In this document: positions 1 through 8,160 of the stretch, in pieces
How the letters are laid out: every line of letters starts with the position of its first letter
Numbering within the stretch: the stretch's first letter is position 1
NCBI GenBank assembly: GCA_964446585.1
Contig: CAYUPI010000003.1
Location: 1-64,000, forward strand
DNA length: 64,000 nt
Direction: 5' to 3'
From: CAYUPI01 sp964446585
Lineage (GTDB): Bacteria; Verrucomicrobiota; Verrucomicrobiia; Limisphaerales; UBA8199
Notes under the pieces: generated by a model
Told to the model about the DNA's origin: nothing
Databases searched by the model: none
The model's input: the letters and a program-made list of their open reading frames with translations, nothing else
Translations under genes and position numbers: made by a program

Positions 1-74
1 AATTTAGCGGCGACCCACCGCTCCCTGTGGCTCGGCTCACGCCCGCGACCGGCCACAGGGTTAATTTTTTGCGG

Positions 75-512
75 ATGAAGAAGACGATTCTCGTCGCGGA
101 TGACGATCCGGCTGTGCGTTGGATGCTCTGCCGGGTGCTTGCCGGCGAGGATTACCGCGTCGTGGCGGCTCGCGACGGCGAGGAGGCACTGGCAATATGC
201 GCTGCCGGCCAGTTGGATTTGGCGCTGCTCGATTTGAGTCTTCCGCGAAAGAGCGGCTGGGAGATACTCGAAAGGCTCAACGCTGAGAATCCTGGCGTGC
301 CGGTCATCATTATCACGGCGCGCTCGAACCAGATCTTTCCCGCGTTGGCCTCGGGTGTGGGCGCGTTGATGGAAAAGCCGCTGGACCTGCCCAAATTACT
401 GCGAACCATCCGCGACCTGTTGGAGGAACGGCCCGCAAGCCTCCAGGCTCGACGAGAGGGGCGGCCGACAGAATTCCACTTTCTGCCTCCACAACTGAAG
501 CCCTCCTCGTAG
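75..512 (+). CDS. Stand-alone response regulator receiver protein
   Basis: A 145-residue protein that is essentially one CheY-like receiver domain. Acidic residues D10-D12, the phosphoacceptor D53 (in LLDLSLP), T81 and K101 (MEKP) are all in the expected places. About 30 residues follow the domain, with no DNA-binding or enzymatic output domain, so it probably relays phosphate or acts by protein contact. The ATG at 75 is chosen over the upstream in-frame ATG at 27 because it starts directly at the receiver fold (MKKTILVADDD). No cognate kinase is adjacent; the next gene, tsaD, is convergent. The function beyond phosphorelay is not known. Confidence 0.85.
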   Translation: MKKTILVADDDPAVRWMLCRVLAGEDYRVVAARDGEEALAICAAGQLDLALLDLSLPRKSGWEILERLNAENPGVPVIIITARSNQIFPALASGVGALMEKPLDLPKLLRTIRDLLEERPASLQARREGRPTEFHFLPPQLKPSS

Positions 513-548
513 GAGGGCTGGATGCCATCACACGCCAGAGCGCGCCGC

Positions 549-1586
549 TCAGATCGCAATGCTGCCCAACACCCATTCTGGAGCGATATCCGCTCCTGCC
601 GAAGCGTTCGCACCAGCCTGTAACAGTTTGCGTTCGGCGAGCAGTCCTACCATGCCCGCGTTGTCAGTGCAAAGGCTTGCTTCCGCCAACCGCAGTTTGA
701 GACCGCTCCGTTCGCAGGCCGCCGCAAGCTGCCGACGAAGCGCCCTGTTGCAAGTGACGCCTCCGGAGGCGGTGATGCAATGGAGCCCCAGCCTGGTCGC
801 CGCCCGAATGGTTTTGGTCACCAGCACCTCGACAATCGCCGCCTGCACGCTGGCGCATAAATTGTGGACCCGCTGCACATCGCCCAGCACCTCAGGATGG
901 TCGCGCAGGAAATAGCGCACCGAAGTTTTCAGCCCGCTGAAGCTGAAATCGTCATGTGGCTCGTGCAGCATCGGCCGCGGGAAAGCATAAGCCGAAGAGT
1001 TTCCGTGCTCGGCGAGCCGGTCAATTTCCGGCCCCGCGGGGTAGAGCAGGCCCATCAGTTTGCCAATTTTGTCAAAACACTCTCCCGCCGCATCGTCCAC
1101 GGTTGCGCCAAGCAATTGATAAGAGAGCCCGTCGCGCACGTGCACGAGCATGGTGTGGCCGCCGCTGACGACGAGCGAAACGTTGGCTTCAAAATCCGAG
1201 AAATCGGCGGTCGGTGGAGTGCCCCGGGCCCAGGACGAATAGAGGTGAGCCTCGTGGTGGTTGACGCCCAAAAACGGTCGGCGCAAAACAAAGGCCATAG
1301 CCTGCGCCGCTTTGAATCCGACCATCAGTGCGCTGGGTAACCCGGGCCCCTGCGTCGCCGCCACCGCTTGGATTTGTTCGGGGCTCGTTGCGGCCTGGCG
1401 CATTGCCGTTTGCGCCACCGGAATGAGATTCCGGAGGTGCTCCCGAGCCGCCAGTTCCGGCACTACGCCGCCGTACTCGGCATGGATTGGGATCTGTGAG
1501 GAGATGACGTTAGCCAGAATTCGACCCTGGTCAACCACCGCCGCGCTGGTTTCATCGCATGAAGTCTCAAAAGCGAGCAGGGGCAT
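549..1586 (-). CDS. tsaD: tRNA N6-adenosine threonylcarbamoyltransferase TsaD
   Basis: A 345-residue protein of normal family length. It transfers the threonylcarbamoyl group from TC-AMP to A37 of ANN-decoding tRNAs, together with TsaB and TsaE (not in this window). Visible signatures are the N-terminal ASKHA nucleotide-binding motif FETSCDETS, the metal-binding HHEAH motif (H110, H114), the glycine-rich SGGHT loop and the C-terminal TDNAGMVG with the third metal ligand. It lies 95 bp downstream of the S41 protease on the same strand and may be cotranscribed with it. It is convergent with the response regulator. Confidence 0.97.
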   Translation of the reverse strand: MPLLAFETSCDETSAAVVDQGRILANVISSQIPIHAEYGGVVPELAAREHLRNLIPVAQTAMRQAATSPEQIQAVAATQGPGLPSALMVGFKAAQAMAFVLRRPFLGVNHHEAHLYSSWARGTPPTADFSDFEANVSLVVSGGHTMLVHVRDGLSYQLLGATVDDAAGECFDKIGKLMGLLYPAGPEIDRLAEHGNSSAYAFPRPMLHEPHDDFSFSGLKTSVRYFLRDHPEVLGDVQRVHNLCASVQAAIVEVLVTKTIRAATRLGLHCITASGGVTCNRALRRQLAAACERSGLKLRLAEASLCTDNAGMVGLLAERKLLQAGANASAGADIAPEWVLGSIAI

Positions 1587-1680
1587 GCGTGATGGGTCAA
1601 TCAGCGTGTGTGGGGGAAGCAGGAACGCGCGACCTACTCCGCACTCCGCCAGCTTTCACTGAGGCAAACAATCCTGTGAG

Positions 1681-3024
1681 TTACTTTGCGGCTGCCACTT
1701 TCTCGCCTTTGGCGACGCGCTGGTCGGGCAGGGGAGCGCGTTGAGCGAACAAGTTGATGCCTTTCAGCAGGTCCTGAGCGCGTTCAAGCTGTAAATCGTG
1801 CGCGCCGGCGACGCGCTCGCGGTCCTTTTCATCCAGGCTTTCCAGCCCACCAGGTGTGCGCAAGAGCAGAATGTCGCGCTCCTCTTCATCGCTCATCGGC
1901 ACGACGATGTCCGGGGTAATTCCAACCTCGTGGATGACCTTATGGCTGGGGGTGTAATATTTGGCAGTCGTGAGCCGCAAGGCCGAGCCATCGTTGAGCG
2001 GCAGAATGCTTTGCACTGAACCCTTGCCAAAAGTTTTTTCGCCCAAAACGACCGCGCGTTTCAGATCCTGGAGGCAGCCGGCGACGATTTCTGAGGCGCT
2101 GGCGCTGCCCTGGTTAACCAGCACCACCATCGGCAGTTTATCCAGCTCATCGCCGTGGCGGCCCATGGCCCGGCGTGTCGAGTTCTGGGCCGAATTGCGG
2201 CCCTCGGTGGTGACGACCAGCTCACCTTTAGGTAGAAATTTCTCACACACATCCACAGCTTGCTCGAGCAATCCGCCCGGATTCCAGCGCAAGTCCAAAA
2301 TCATGCCCTGCATCCCTTGAGCGCGGAGTTTCTTGATCACGGCTTCGAGGTCGTCGCTAGTCTTTTCGCCGAATTGCACCAGCCGCACATAACCGATCTT
2401 GTTCTCGCCGAGAGGAAATTCTTTCTTTCCATTGATGTCCTTAACCATGTCGATATTGATCATGGACCGGGTCAGCTTGTAATCACGCATCTGGTTCGAG
2501 GAGGGGCGGAAAGTCGTGATTGTGATTTCCGTGCCGGGGTCGCCGCGCAAGGTTCTGACCGCTTCGGGCAGGGCCATTTTTTCCGTGGACTTGCCCTCGA
2601 TTTTCAGAATTCGGTCGCCCGACAGAATGCCCGCCCGGAAGCCCGGCGTATCCTCCATCGGAGCGACGACGGTAATGTAATTGTCTTTCATGGAGATAAC
2701 GATGCCGAGGCCGCCGAATGAGCCCTGGGTATCGCTCTGGAGTTCCTTGTATTTTTCCGGCTCCATGAATTCGCTGTGCGGGTCGAGTGTGCTTAGCATC
2801 CCCTTCAGCGCGCCATAGACCAGGTCCTGATAGGACAGTTTTTGGCCATCCACGTAGTCCTTGCGGACCCGTTCCATGACATAAGTAAACAATTGCAAGC
2901 TCGGGTAGGCCGAATCTCTCTCAGCGGCATGCGCGGAGCTGAAAAACAGGCGCGTCCCGACCAACAAATTGAGGCTGAGCGCCACTGCCAATACCCCGTA
3001 CATCACTCGTTTTTTCATATTCAA
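1681..3024 (-). CDS. Carboxyl-terminal processing protease (S41 family, CtpA-like)
   Basis: A 447-residue exported serine protease. An N-terminal hydrophobic segment (about residues 8-33) serves as signal or anchor. A PDZ domain (about 100-175) selects C-terminal degrons. The S41 catalytic core carries S309 (in NQGSASASE), K334 (GEKTFGKG) and Q338, the Ser/Lys/Gln set known from CtpB-type enzymes. It should trim or degrade envelope proteins in the periplasm. A Lys/Ala-rich tail ends the protein. The substrate is unknown. Confidence 0.95.
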   Translation of the reverse strand: MNMKKRVMYGVLAVALSLNLLVGTRLFFSSAHAAERDSAYPSLQLFTYVMERVRKDYVDGQKLSYQDLVYGALKGMLSTLDPHSEFMEPEKYKELQSDTQGSFGGLGIVISMKDNYITVVAPMEDTPGFRAGILSGDRILKIEGKSTEKMALPEAVRTLRGDPGTEITITTFRPSSNQMRDYKLTRSMINIDMVKDINGKKEFPLGENKIGYVRLVQFGEKTSDDLEAVIKKLRAQGMQGMILDLRWNPGGLLEQAVDVCEKFLPKGELVVTTEGRNSAQNSTRRAMGRHGDELDKLPMVVLVNQGSASASEIVAGCLQDLKRAVVLGEKTFGKGSVQSILPLNDGSALRLTTAKYYTPSHKVIHEVGITPDIVVPMSDEEERDILLLRTPGGLESLDEKDRERVAGAHDLQLERAQDLLKGINLFAQRAPLPDQRVAKGEKVAAAK

Positions 3025-3098
3025 TTGACTTTATTGCGAGCAAGATACGCGCCACACGCCCGCTTGGCAAGGCGCCGAGAGGGCCGTAGGACGAACTC

Positions 3099-3232
3099 GT
3101 AGCGCAGGTTTCCAACCTGCTGTGTCGCCGATTTCCAATCGGTTGGGGGCGCGAGTTGACTGGGCCGGCGGCCGTTCGCAAAGTCTGCAGGCTGGAAGCC
3201 CTGCGATGCAGCAGGTTGGAAACCTGCGCTAC
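3099..3232. repeat. REPIN-like inverted pair of GTAG-headed hairpins
   Basis: Two perfect 22-bp arms in opposite orientation (3099-3120 and 3211-3232) begin and end with GTAG/CTAC. Each arm carries a short hairpin (GCAGGTT-TCC-AACCTGC). Two weaker hairpins with the same TCC/GGA loop lie between them, near 3128-3142 and 3186-3203. A GTAG tetranucleotide followed by a hairpin is the signature of REP elements mobilised by RAYT (TnpA_REP) transposases. An inverted pair is called a REPIN. It sits between the S41 protease and ispD and may also act as a terminator. Confidence 0.75.
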
Positions 3233-3241
3233 CTCCGCCTT

Positions 3242-3934
3242 TCAGCCTTCAGTGGCGCGCCGGCGGAGCAAAACCTCGATCACAGGCACGTCTTGCGGCC
3301 GGGTGATCTTCGGATTTGGCTCGGTGCCGACCACCAGCCGGACCGGCTGCCCAATCAGTTCGCAGGCGGCAGTGTCGTCAGTAACCCGCAGATTCCGCTT
3401 CCGGACCTCCTCGAGCGCGCTGCGGATGACATCGGTCCGAAAGGTTTGGGGGGTTTGAACCGCCCATAAGCGCGAGCGGTCGAGCGTGCGTGTGATGAGC
3501 TGGCCGTCGCTGGATTCTTTGATGGTATCGGTCAGCGGCTGGGCGGCGACTGCCGCGCCAGTCTCGCGCGCGGCAGTGATAGTTGCTGCGATGAGTTCGG
3601 CGCTTGTGCAAGGCCGGGCGGCATCCTGGATGACCACGATTTCCGCGTTCGACGAGATGGCCTGCAAACCATTCCAGACAGAATCTTGCCGCTCCGCCCC
3701 ACCGGCCACCAGGCGGTAGGGCTTAGTGAACTTGCAGGCACTTGCCAATGCGGAAAACTTTTCTTGTGATCCCTCCTGCACGACGATCAGCAGGTCGTCC
3801 ACGGAGTTCGCCTCGTCAAATCGGCGCCACGTGTGCGCGACGACCGGCGAACCGTTCACTTCGAGGAACAGCTTGTCCACATTCGAGCCCATTCGAGTGC
3901 CTTTCCCCGCGGCGACGATGATGGCGGAAACCAT
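3242..3934 (-). CDS. ispD: 2-C-methyl-D-erythritol 4-phosphate cytidylyltransferase IspD
   Basis: A 230-residue enzyme of the MEP isoprenoid pathway, which transfers CMP from CTP to methylerythritol phosphate in the cytosol. The signature nucleotide-binding loop AAGKGTRMG lies at the N-terminus. The conserved QDAARP, TDTIK, VQTPQTF and TDDTAACE segments follow in order. Length is normal for a monofunctional IspD; there is no fused IspF. It is separated from the upstream S41 protease by a REPIN-like repeat and follows the sigma factor gene on the same strand by about 100 bp. Confidence 0.96.
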   Translation of the reverse strand: MVSAIIVAAGKGTRMGSNVDKLFLEVNGSPVVAHTWRRFDEANSVDDLLIVVQEGSQEKFSALASACKFTKPYRLVAGGAERQDSVWNGLQAISSNAEIVVIQDAARPCTSAELIAATITAARETGAAVAAQPLTDTIKESSDGQLITRTLDRSRLWAVQTPQTFRTDVIRSALEEVRKRNLRVTDDTAACELIGQPVRLVVGTEPNPKITRPQDVPVIEVLLRRRATEG

Positions 3935-4036
3935 TTCGAGAAATCTAAAGGGCAGTCGCCAAAGTCTAAAGGCTGAAATCGCGTTTCACGAGAGCAGCCA
4001 CCAGATTCGAGCGGGAGCTGGTGCAAATCCAGCCGG

Positions 4037-4750
4037 TTACTTCTTCCTTGACGGTCTGCTGGCCGCCTGGCTTTGTTCCCGCGCGACCTCCTCAAATCGC
4101 TTCTCGAGATGCTTGACCTGCTTTTTCACTGCCGCTGCCACGCGATGCCGGGTCACATAGACGTTCGCCAATGTCACACCCAACGACCGCGCCACCTCCG
4201 CCGCCGGCCATTCCTTGAGAACGAGCAAGTCGAAGATCTGAAACTGTTTCAGGCTGAATTTCCGTTTCACTTCCTCCAACGCCGCCGTCAGGAGGTTCTT
4301 GCGCCATTCGGTCTCGAAGAGAGCGTCCAGGTTAGTTGCACCAGGATCGGGCACGCGGTTGATGGTCGTGGTTCGAGCCGTGTCGTCGGAAGGTAGGGCC
4401 GGCGTCTCGCCCGGGCGGAGGGTTCGGGATAGGACTCCTACCTGGCGTTTCTTCAGTTGGTCCTTGATCCGCCATGAAGTCTGGTTCAGCAGCCAGGTCT
4501 TGAACCGGCACACCTTGGGATCGTAGCGGTAATCCGGCAAGTGCCGCGCCATGGCAATGGCAGTCTCCTGCACCACTTCGTCGGCCTCTGTGTCCGTCAA
4601 TCCGGCCTGAATGGCAAAATCACGCACCAGCTTGCCATATATCCGATAGAACTCTTGCCAACTCTCAGTGTCATCGCCCGTCCTGAGCCGGTTCAACAGG
4701 CTCGGCCGCGTTTGGATGGAAGAGTGTTCGCCCGTAGCCATCGTCATCAT
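4037..4750 (-). CDS. ECF-type RNA polymerase sigma factor (237 aa)
   Basis: A sigma-70 family regulator that directs RNA polymerase to alternative promoters. Region 2 (about residues 28-95) reads FYRIYGKLVRDFAIQAGLT and ends in the usual WLLNQTSWRIKD segment. Region 4 (about 165-220) contains the helix-turn-helix AAEVARSLGVTLANVYVTRH. A basic tail (REQSQAASRPSRKK) follows. No anti-sigma gene is adjacent. A TGTAAG-N16-CGTT promoter-like box lies directly upstream on the same strand. The same box occurs twice more, at 4959 and 8019, so autoregulation and a small local regulon are inferred. Confidence 0.88.
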   Translation of the reverse strand: MMTMATGEHSSIQTRPSLLNRLRTGDDTESWQEFYRIYGKLVRDFAIQAGLTDTEADEVVQETAIAMARHLPDYRYDPKVCRFKTWLLNQTSWRIKDQLKKRQVGVLSRTLRPGETPALPSDDTARTTTINRVPDPGATNLDALFETEWRKNLLTAALEEVKRKFSLKQFQIFDLLVLKEWPAAEVARSLGVTLANVYVTRHRVAAAVKKQVKHLEKRFEEVAREQSQAASRPSRKK

Positions 4751-4755
4751 TCTAC

Positions 4756-4787
4756 CGCTTCAACGCCGTCCGGCGCGAGATCTTACA
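4756..4787 (-). promoter_or_regulatory. Putative ECF promoter of the sigma factor gene
   Basis: Reading the minus strand, TGTAAG (4787-4782) is followed by exactly 16 nt, then CGTT (4765-4762) and GAAGCG. The spacing matches ECF promoters, whose -35 and -10 boxes are 15-17 nt apart. The start codon at 4750 lies only about 12 nt after the -10-like box, so the transcript would be nearly leaderless or translation may begin at the in-frame ATGs at 4747 or 4741. Two further copies are at 4959-4990 and 8019-8050. Confidence 0.6.
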
Positions 4788-4958
4788 AGGAACCCAGCCG
4801 CATTATCGCCAACTGCTGACGCGGCTCACCTTGAACGGACAGGCATCATCCTCCACCACGCGGAGTTGGCCCTGCTGGCAACTCCCTGCTGATGACCCAG
4901 CACAGGCCATTACCCTGTGCCCACTGACGCCGGGCCACCGGCTGCTGACGATCTTTCC

Positions 4959-4990
4959 TGTAAGGATTCCCCAATCGCGTCGTTTAAGCG
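4959..4990 (+). promoter_or_regulatory. Putative ECF promoter box, copy 2
   Basis: TGTAAG (4959-4964), 16 nt, CGTT (4981-4984), then TAAGCG. The flanking TTTCC just upstream is also shared with the copy at 8019. The four mismatches between these two copies over 37 bp all fall in the spacer, which is the pattern expected of a promoter rather than a mobile repeat. It points toward the secreted protein and haloperoxidase genes. Confidence 0.6.
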
Positions 4991-5398
4991 CCATCCACTC
5001 AGCATGAAGGACTGGACAGGGGTGGGTGGATCTGAAAACGAAATGAATTTGGCACTTTTTTACCGCTGAATTCGCATTGATGAATGAAGATCGTTAGCAA
5101 CAGGTGAAACCAGTTAACATCCCAATGCTGCGAAAAGATTTCGCGTTTATTTGTAATCCTGAAGCCAATTTCCGGTAGTAGAAGAGTGGAAAGCAAACGG
5201 TATGAAAGGTCCGGTCCCGGCCATCTGGTCCAGGGGTGGAGAGCGGATTCTTAGAAAACAGCAACGAAGATTTCCGCCCGAGTGGGCGGAGGGCGGGTCC
5301 TGGCAGCGAACAATGTCCGCCAAAACCCGCGGACCAGTCCGGGACTTCGCCCGCAAGCGATGCCCAGTTGGAACCAAAACAAAAAACAAAAACAGAAG

Positions 5399-5416
5399 CC
5401 AGATAATTTTATCTGG
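5399..5416. repeat. Perfect 18-bp palindrome before a ribosome binding site
   Basis: CCAGATAA and TTATCTGG arms (8 bp each, 2-nt centre) lie immediately upstream of the GGAGAAAGG ribosome binding site and 15 nt before the ATG at 5432. It could be an operator or an mRNA hairpin that affects translation. The function is inferred only from its position. Confidence 0.4.
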
Positions 5417-5431
5417 AGAAAGGTCTCAAGT

Positions 5432-6103
5432 ATGAATAACATTAGTAAATTCAGTCTCGCCTTGGCCATGGCCTTGGTGTTCAGCGGCTCTTCCAGCCGC
5501 GGGCAGGCACCGCTTCGCAATCATGAGAGCGACCTCTCTTCACTTGTGATGTCGCAAATCAGTGACGTCAGCGGCAACCCGCCCGCCAGCCCTGCTACGC
5601 CGCTGTACTTCAGCCGCCGTTGTCAGGCTGGGGCCCCACTCGTCCCCATCATCGCGCCCGATGGTCATCAGCTCACCTTTGGCGAATGGACCGATGTCCA
5701 AGGCCAGGCGTCGGTAAAGTGCATCTATGAAGGATCGCATGTCGTCGTACATTTCTCGGGTTTGATCCGAAACGGTCAATACACCTGTTGGATCGTCGCC
5801 TTCGACGCTCCGGGCTTCAACGGCAGCACTCTGGCCAACGCGTTCACGTTTGGCCCGCTCGGGCTCCAGGACGGCAGCCAAAACGGCTTCGTCGCCGACG
5901 ATGAGGGCGAGGGCCAGATCTCAGGCATTTTGCCGCCCGGCCCGATGTCCCTCATACACACGCGGAATTTCGATGGCTGCCTGACGGACGAATTCGAGTT
6001 CCACGTGGCTATCGTCTATCACGGTGATGGTCTGACGCACGGTGCCGCTCCCGGTCCGGTGTGCACTTGGGCGGTGCAGCGAGCCGTCGTCTTCAAGCCG
6101 TAG
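5432..6103 (+). CDS. Secreted protein of unknown function (223 aa)
   Basis: I do not recognise the family. The start at 5432 is preceded by a strong GGAGAAAGG and gives a clear Sec signal peptide (about residues 1-25, cleavage near SSSRGQA). The mature part is rich in Gly, Phe and short hydrophobic strands and has five cysteines, consistent with an exported beta-sandwich. It lies 132 bp upstream of the vanadium haloperoxidase on the same strand, but a terminator-like hairpin sits between them. A TGTAAG-N16-CGTT promoter-like box is about 440 bp upstream. A role as an accessory to the haloperoxidase is a guess from proximity. Confidence 0.65.
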   Translation: MNNISKFSLALAMALVFSGSSSRGQAPLRNHESDLSSLVMSQISDVSGNPPASPATPLYFSRRCQAGAPLVPIIAPDGHQLTFGEWTDVQGQASVKCIYEGSHVVVHFSGLIRNGQYTCWIVAFDAPGFNGSTLANAFTFGPLGLQDGSQNGFVADDEGEGQISGILPPGPMSLIHTRNFDGCLTDEFEFHVAIVYHGDGLTHGAAPGPVCTWAVQRAVVFKP

Positions 6104-6140
6104 CCCACGACGAGCGATCACGCAGCAATGCCAAACATAG

Positions 6141-6196
6141 GAGCGGGTCGCCCGAGGAGGCAAAGGCCAACAATGGGCGACCCCGCTCTACTTTTT
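6141..6196. terminator. Hairpin with T-run downstream of the secreted-protein gene
   Basis: Arms GAGCGGG-TCGCCC (6141-6153) and GGGCGACCCCGCTC (6175-6188) pair with one bulged G around a 21-nt loop. CTTTTTG follows at 6191. This is consistent with Rho-independent termination of the upstream gene. On the minus strand the structure begins GTAG, as in the REP-like repeats of this window, so it may be a co-opted repeat. Confidence 0.55.
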
Positions 6197-6235
6197 GAAA
6201 CACAACGAAGCTAACTTTTAGCGGAAGGCAACCAT

Positions 6236-7960
6236 ATGAAATCCCCAACAAGAACCCAAGGCGACGTGTCGAACGCAGCCCGGAAGGATTCTGGCGCGGC
6301 AATTCTCAATCGGCGTTCGTTCGTCAAGCGAGTGCTGACCGCCGGCGCGGCGGCCAACGCCGTGTGTTTGTCCTCCGGGCTTCGACTGCCAGAAGCCAGG
6401 GCCGCGGCCGGCGCATCGACAGCGTCGGCCAGCGGTTCACGGCGCCGCGCCGATGCCTACAGAATTCGTCAGGAGGCGGCGCTGGCCGAATTCAACCAGC
6501 CGCATCCCGCCCATCCTGACAATGGCGACGAAGCCTTGTACCCGAACAGAATCGGTAACTTCAGCAAGGGATTGCCTCATAACCAACTCGGCGAGGTGGA
6601 CCTGAATGCCTACAATGCGCTGCTCATAGCTCTCGCCACGGGCCGCCGGGAGGACTTCGAAGCCATTCCGTTGGGCTTGGGCGCCAAGCTGACCAACCCG
6701 CAGGCCGGGCTGGCCTTCGAGCTAGAAGGACCGGACTCGCACGCTCTGTTCCAGCCGCCGGCTCCGGCGCTGGCCAGTGGCCAGGCAGCGGCTGAGCTGG
6801 CGGAGCTGTACTGGATGGCCCTGGCGCGCGATGTGCATTTCACCGATTACAGCGTTAGCCCGATCGTCGCCGCAGCGGCGGCGGACCTTTCCCACTTCAG
6901 CGATTTGCGCGCGCCAAAGATCGGGGGCCAAGTAACACCCGAAACCATTTTTCGCGGCAACACTCCTGGCGATTTGGCCGGACCTTATCTCTCGCAGTTC
7001 CTCTGGCTCGACGTCCCGCAGGGCACGATGGTCGTTCCGCAGAAACTCTACACGACCCTTCCCGGAGTCGCGTACATGACCGACTACCACGAGTGGCTGA
7101 CGATCCAGAACGGGTTCATCCCACCGCCTTACCAAATGGACCCGACTCCGCGGTATATCCGCAACTTGCGCGACCTGGGCGAATGGGTGCACATGGACGC
7201 GCTCTACCAGGCCTACCACCAGGCTTGCCTCATCCTCCTGGGTATGTTCGCCGTTCCGGGCCAGCGCGACTGGTATCACGGTGGGGGCGCGCCGTTCGAC
7301 CCTGGCAATCCCTATTGGTCTTTGAGCAACACGAGTTGCTTCGGCACCTTCTGTGGTCCACACGTGTTGAGCCTGGTGACGGAAGTAGCCACGCGCGCGT
7401 TGAAGGCCGTGTGGTACCAGAAATGGTTCGTTCACCGGCGCCTGCGCCCGGAGGCGATGGGCGGCCTGGTGCACCAGACGATTACAGGCATTGCCCAGCG
7501 CCCCATACACCCCGACTTGCTCAACTCGGACGCTCTCAGCGCGGTGTATTCCAGCTACGGTTCCTATCTTCTGCCCATCGCGGTGCCTGAAGGGTCTCCC
7601 ACACATCCGTCCTATGGCGCAGGCCATGCCACAGTGGCTGGCGCGTGTGTGACCATCCTCAAGGCGTGGTTCGACGAATCCACCGTGGTCCCGCATCCTG
7701 TTGTGCCCAACGCCGACGGCAGCGCGCTGCTGCCTTACAGCGGTCACCCGCTGACCGTTGGCAACGAACTGAACAAACTGGCGGCCAACGTGGCCCAGGG
7801 GCGCAACGCGCTGGGTATTCACTACCGCAGTGATTACTGGGAGTCGCTCAAGCTCGGGGAGGCGGTCGCCATCGGCATTTTGCAGGATCAGAAGAATACG
7901 TACAATGAAGGGGGCGCCTGGACGATCACTAAGTTCGATGGCACAACCGTGACGATCTGA
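6236..7960 (+). CDS. Vanadium-dependent haloperoxidase (PAP2 superfamily), Tat-exported
   Basis: A 574-residue enzyme expected to oxidise halides with hydrogen peroxide using bound vanadate, or an acid-phosphatase-like relative. The Tat motif NRRSFVKR (residues 25-32) and a hydrophobic stretch form the export signal. All three vanadate/phosphate-pocket motifs are present: K396-x7-R404-P405, P458-S459...G463-H464, and R523-x5-H529-x3-D533, where H529 is the predicted catalytic histidine. GGAAGG lies 8 nt before the ATG. The natural halide and substrate cannot be read from the sequence. It follows a secreted protein of unknown function. Confidence 0.9.
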   Translation: MKSPTRTQGDVSNAARKDSGAAILNRRSFVKRVLTAGAAANAVCLSSGLRLPEARAAAGASTASASGSRRRADAYRIRQEAALAEFNQPHPAHPDNGDEALYPNRIGNFSKGLPHNQLGEVDLNAYNALLIALATGRREDFEAIPLGLGAKLTNPQAGLAFELEGPDSHALFQPPAPALASGQAAAELAELYWMALARDVHFTDYSVSPIVAAAAADLSHFSDLRAPKIGGQVTPETIFRGNTPGDLAGPYLSQFLWLDVPQGTMVVPQKLYTTLPGVAYMTDYHEWLTIQNGFIPPPYQMDPTPRYIRNLRDLGEWVHMDALYQAYHQACLILLGMFAVPGQRDWYHGGGAPFDPGNPYWSLSNTSCFGTFCGPHVLSLVTEVATRALKAVWYQKWFVHRRLRPEAMGGLVHQTITGIAQRPIHPDLLNSDALSAVYSSYGSYLLPIAVPEGSPTHPSYGAGHATVAGACVTILKAWFDESTVVPHPVVPNADGSALLPYSGHPLTVGNELNKLAANVAQGRNALGIHYRSDYWESLKLGEAVAIGILQDQKNTYNEGGAWTITKFDGTTVTI

Positions 7961-8018
7961 CGTCGGGCACGAACGAATCACGACGAAGCGGTTAAGGCGT
8001 TAAAGCCGAAATTTTTCC

Positions 8019-8050
8019 TGTAAGGATTCGCCGACTGCGTCGTTTAAGCG
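8019..8050 (+). promoter_or_regulatory. Putative ECF promoter box, copy 3
   Basis: TGTAAG (8019-8024), 16 nt, CGTT (8041-8044), then TAAGCG. It is nearly identical to the box at 4959-4990, including the upstream TTTCC. It lies about 110 bp before the ATG of the prepilin-like gene at 8161 and points toward it. Confidence 0.6.
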
Positions 8051-8160
8051 TTAGAGCGGGGACCATGCGTGGTCAGGGTTGCTCAGGATTTGGGCGACAG
8101 AAAGTACCTTTATTTTAGTTGACAAAAATTAATCCTTTAAGCAAGCTCCGTTAATAACCC

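Larger units (their letters stand above)
4751..5431. other. Long divergent intergenic region
   Basis: About 680 bp between the sigma factor and the secreted protein. It holds two divergent ECF-like promoter boxes (4756-4787 minus; 4959-4990 plus) and a perfect palindrome at 5399-5416 just before the ribosome binding site of the next gene. No convincing gene was found; the largest open frames are Arg-rich and lack family features. If transcription starts near 4991 the leader would be about 440 nt long, which leaves room for a regulatory RNA structure that I cannot identify. Confidence 0.6.

Noticed and set aside
5202..5435. 77-codon frame ending in an ATGA overlap with the secreted-protein start
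   Set aside because: Very Arg/Lys-rich with no family features; the overlap could be chance. It would be worth revisiting if the frame is conserved in relatives.
6722..7981. 419-codon open frame antisense to the haloperoxidase gene
   Set aside because: It mirrors the codon structure of a well-supported gene, has no ribosome binding site or recognisable domain, and is Arg/His/Val-rich as expected for a GC-rich antisense frame.
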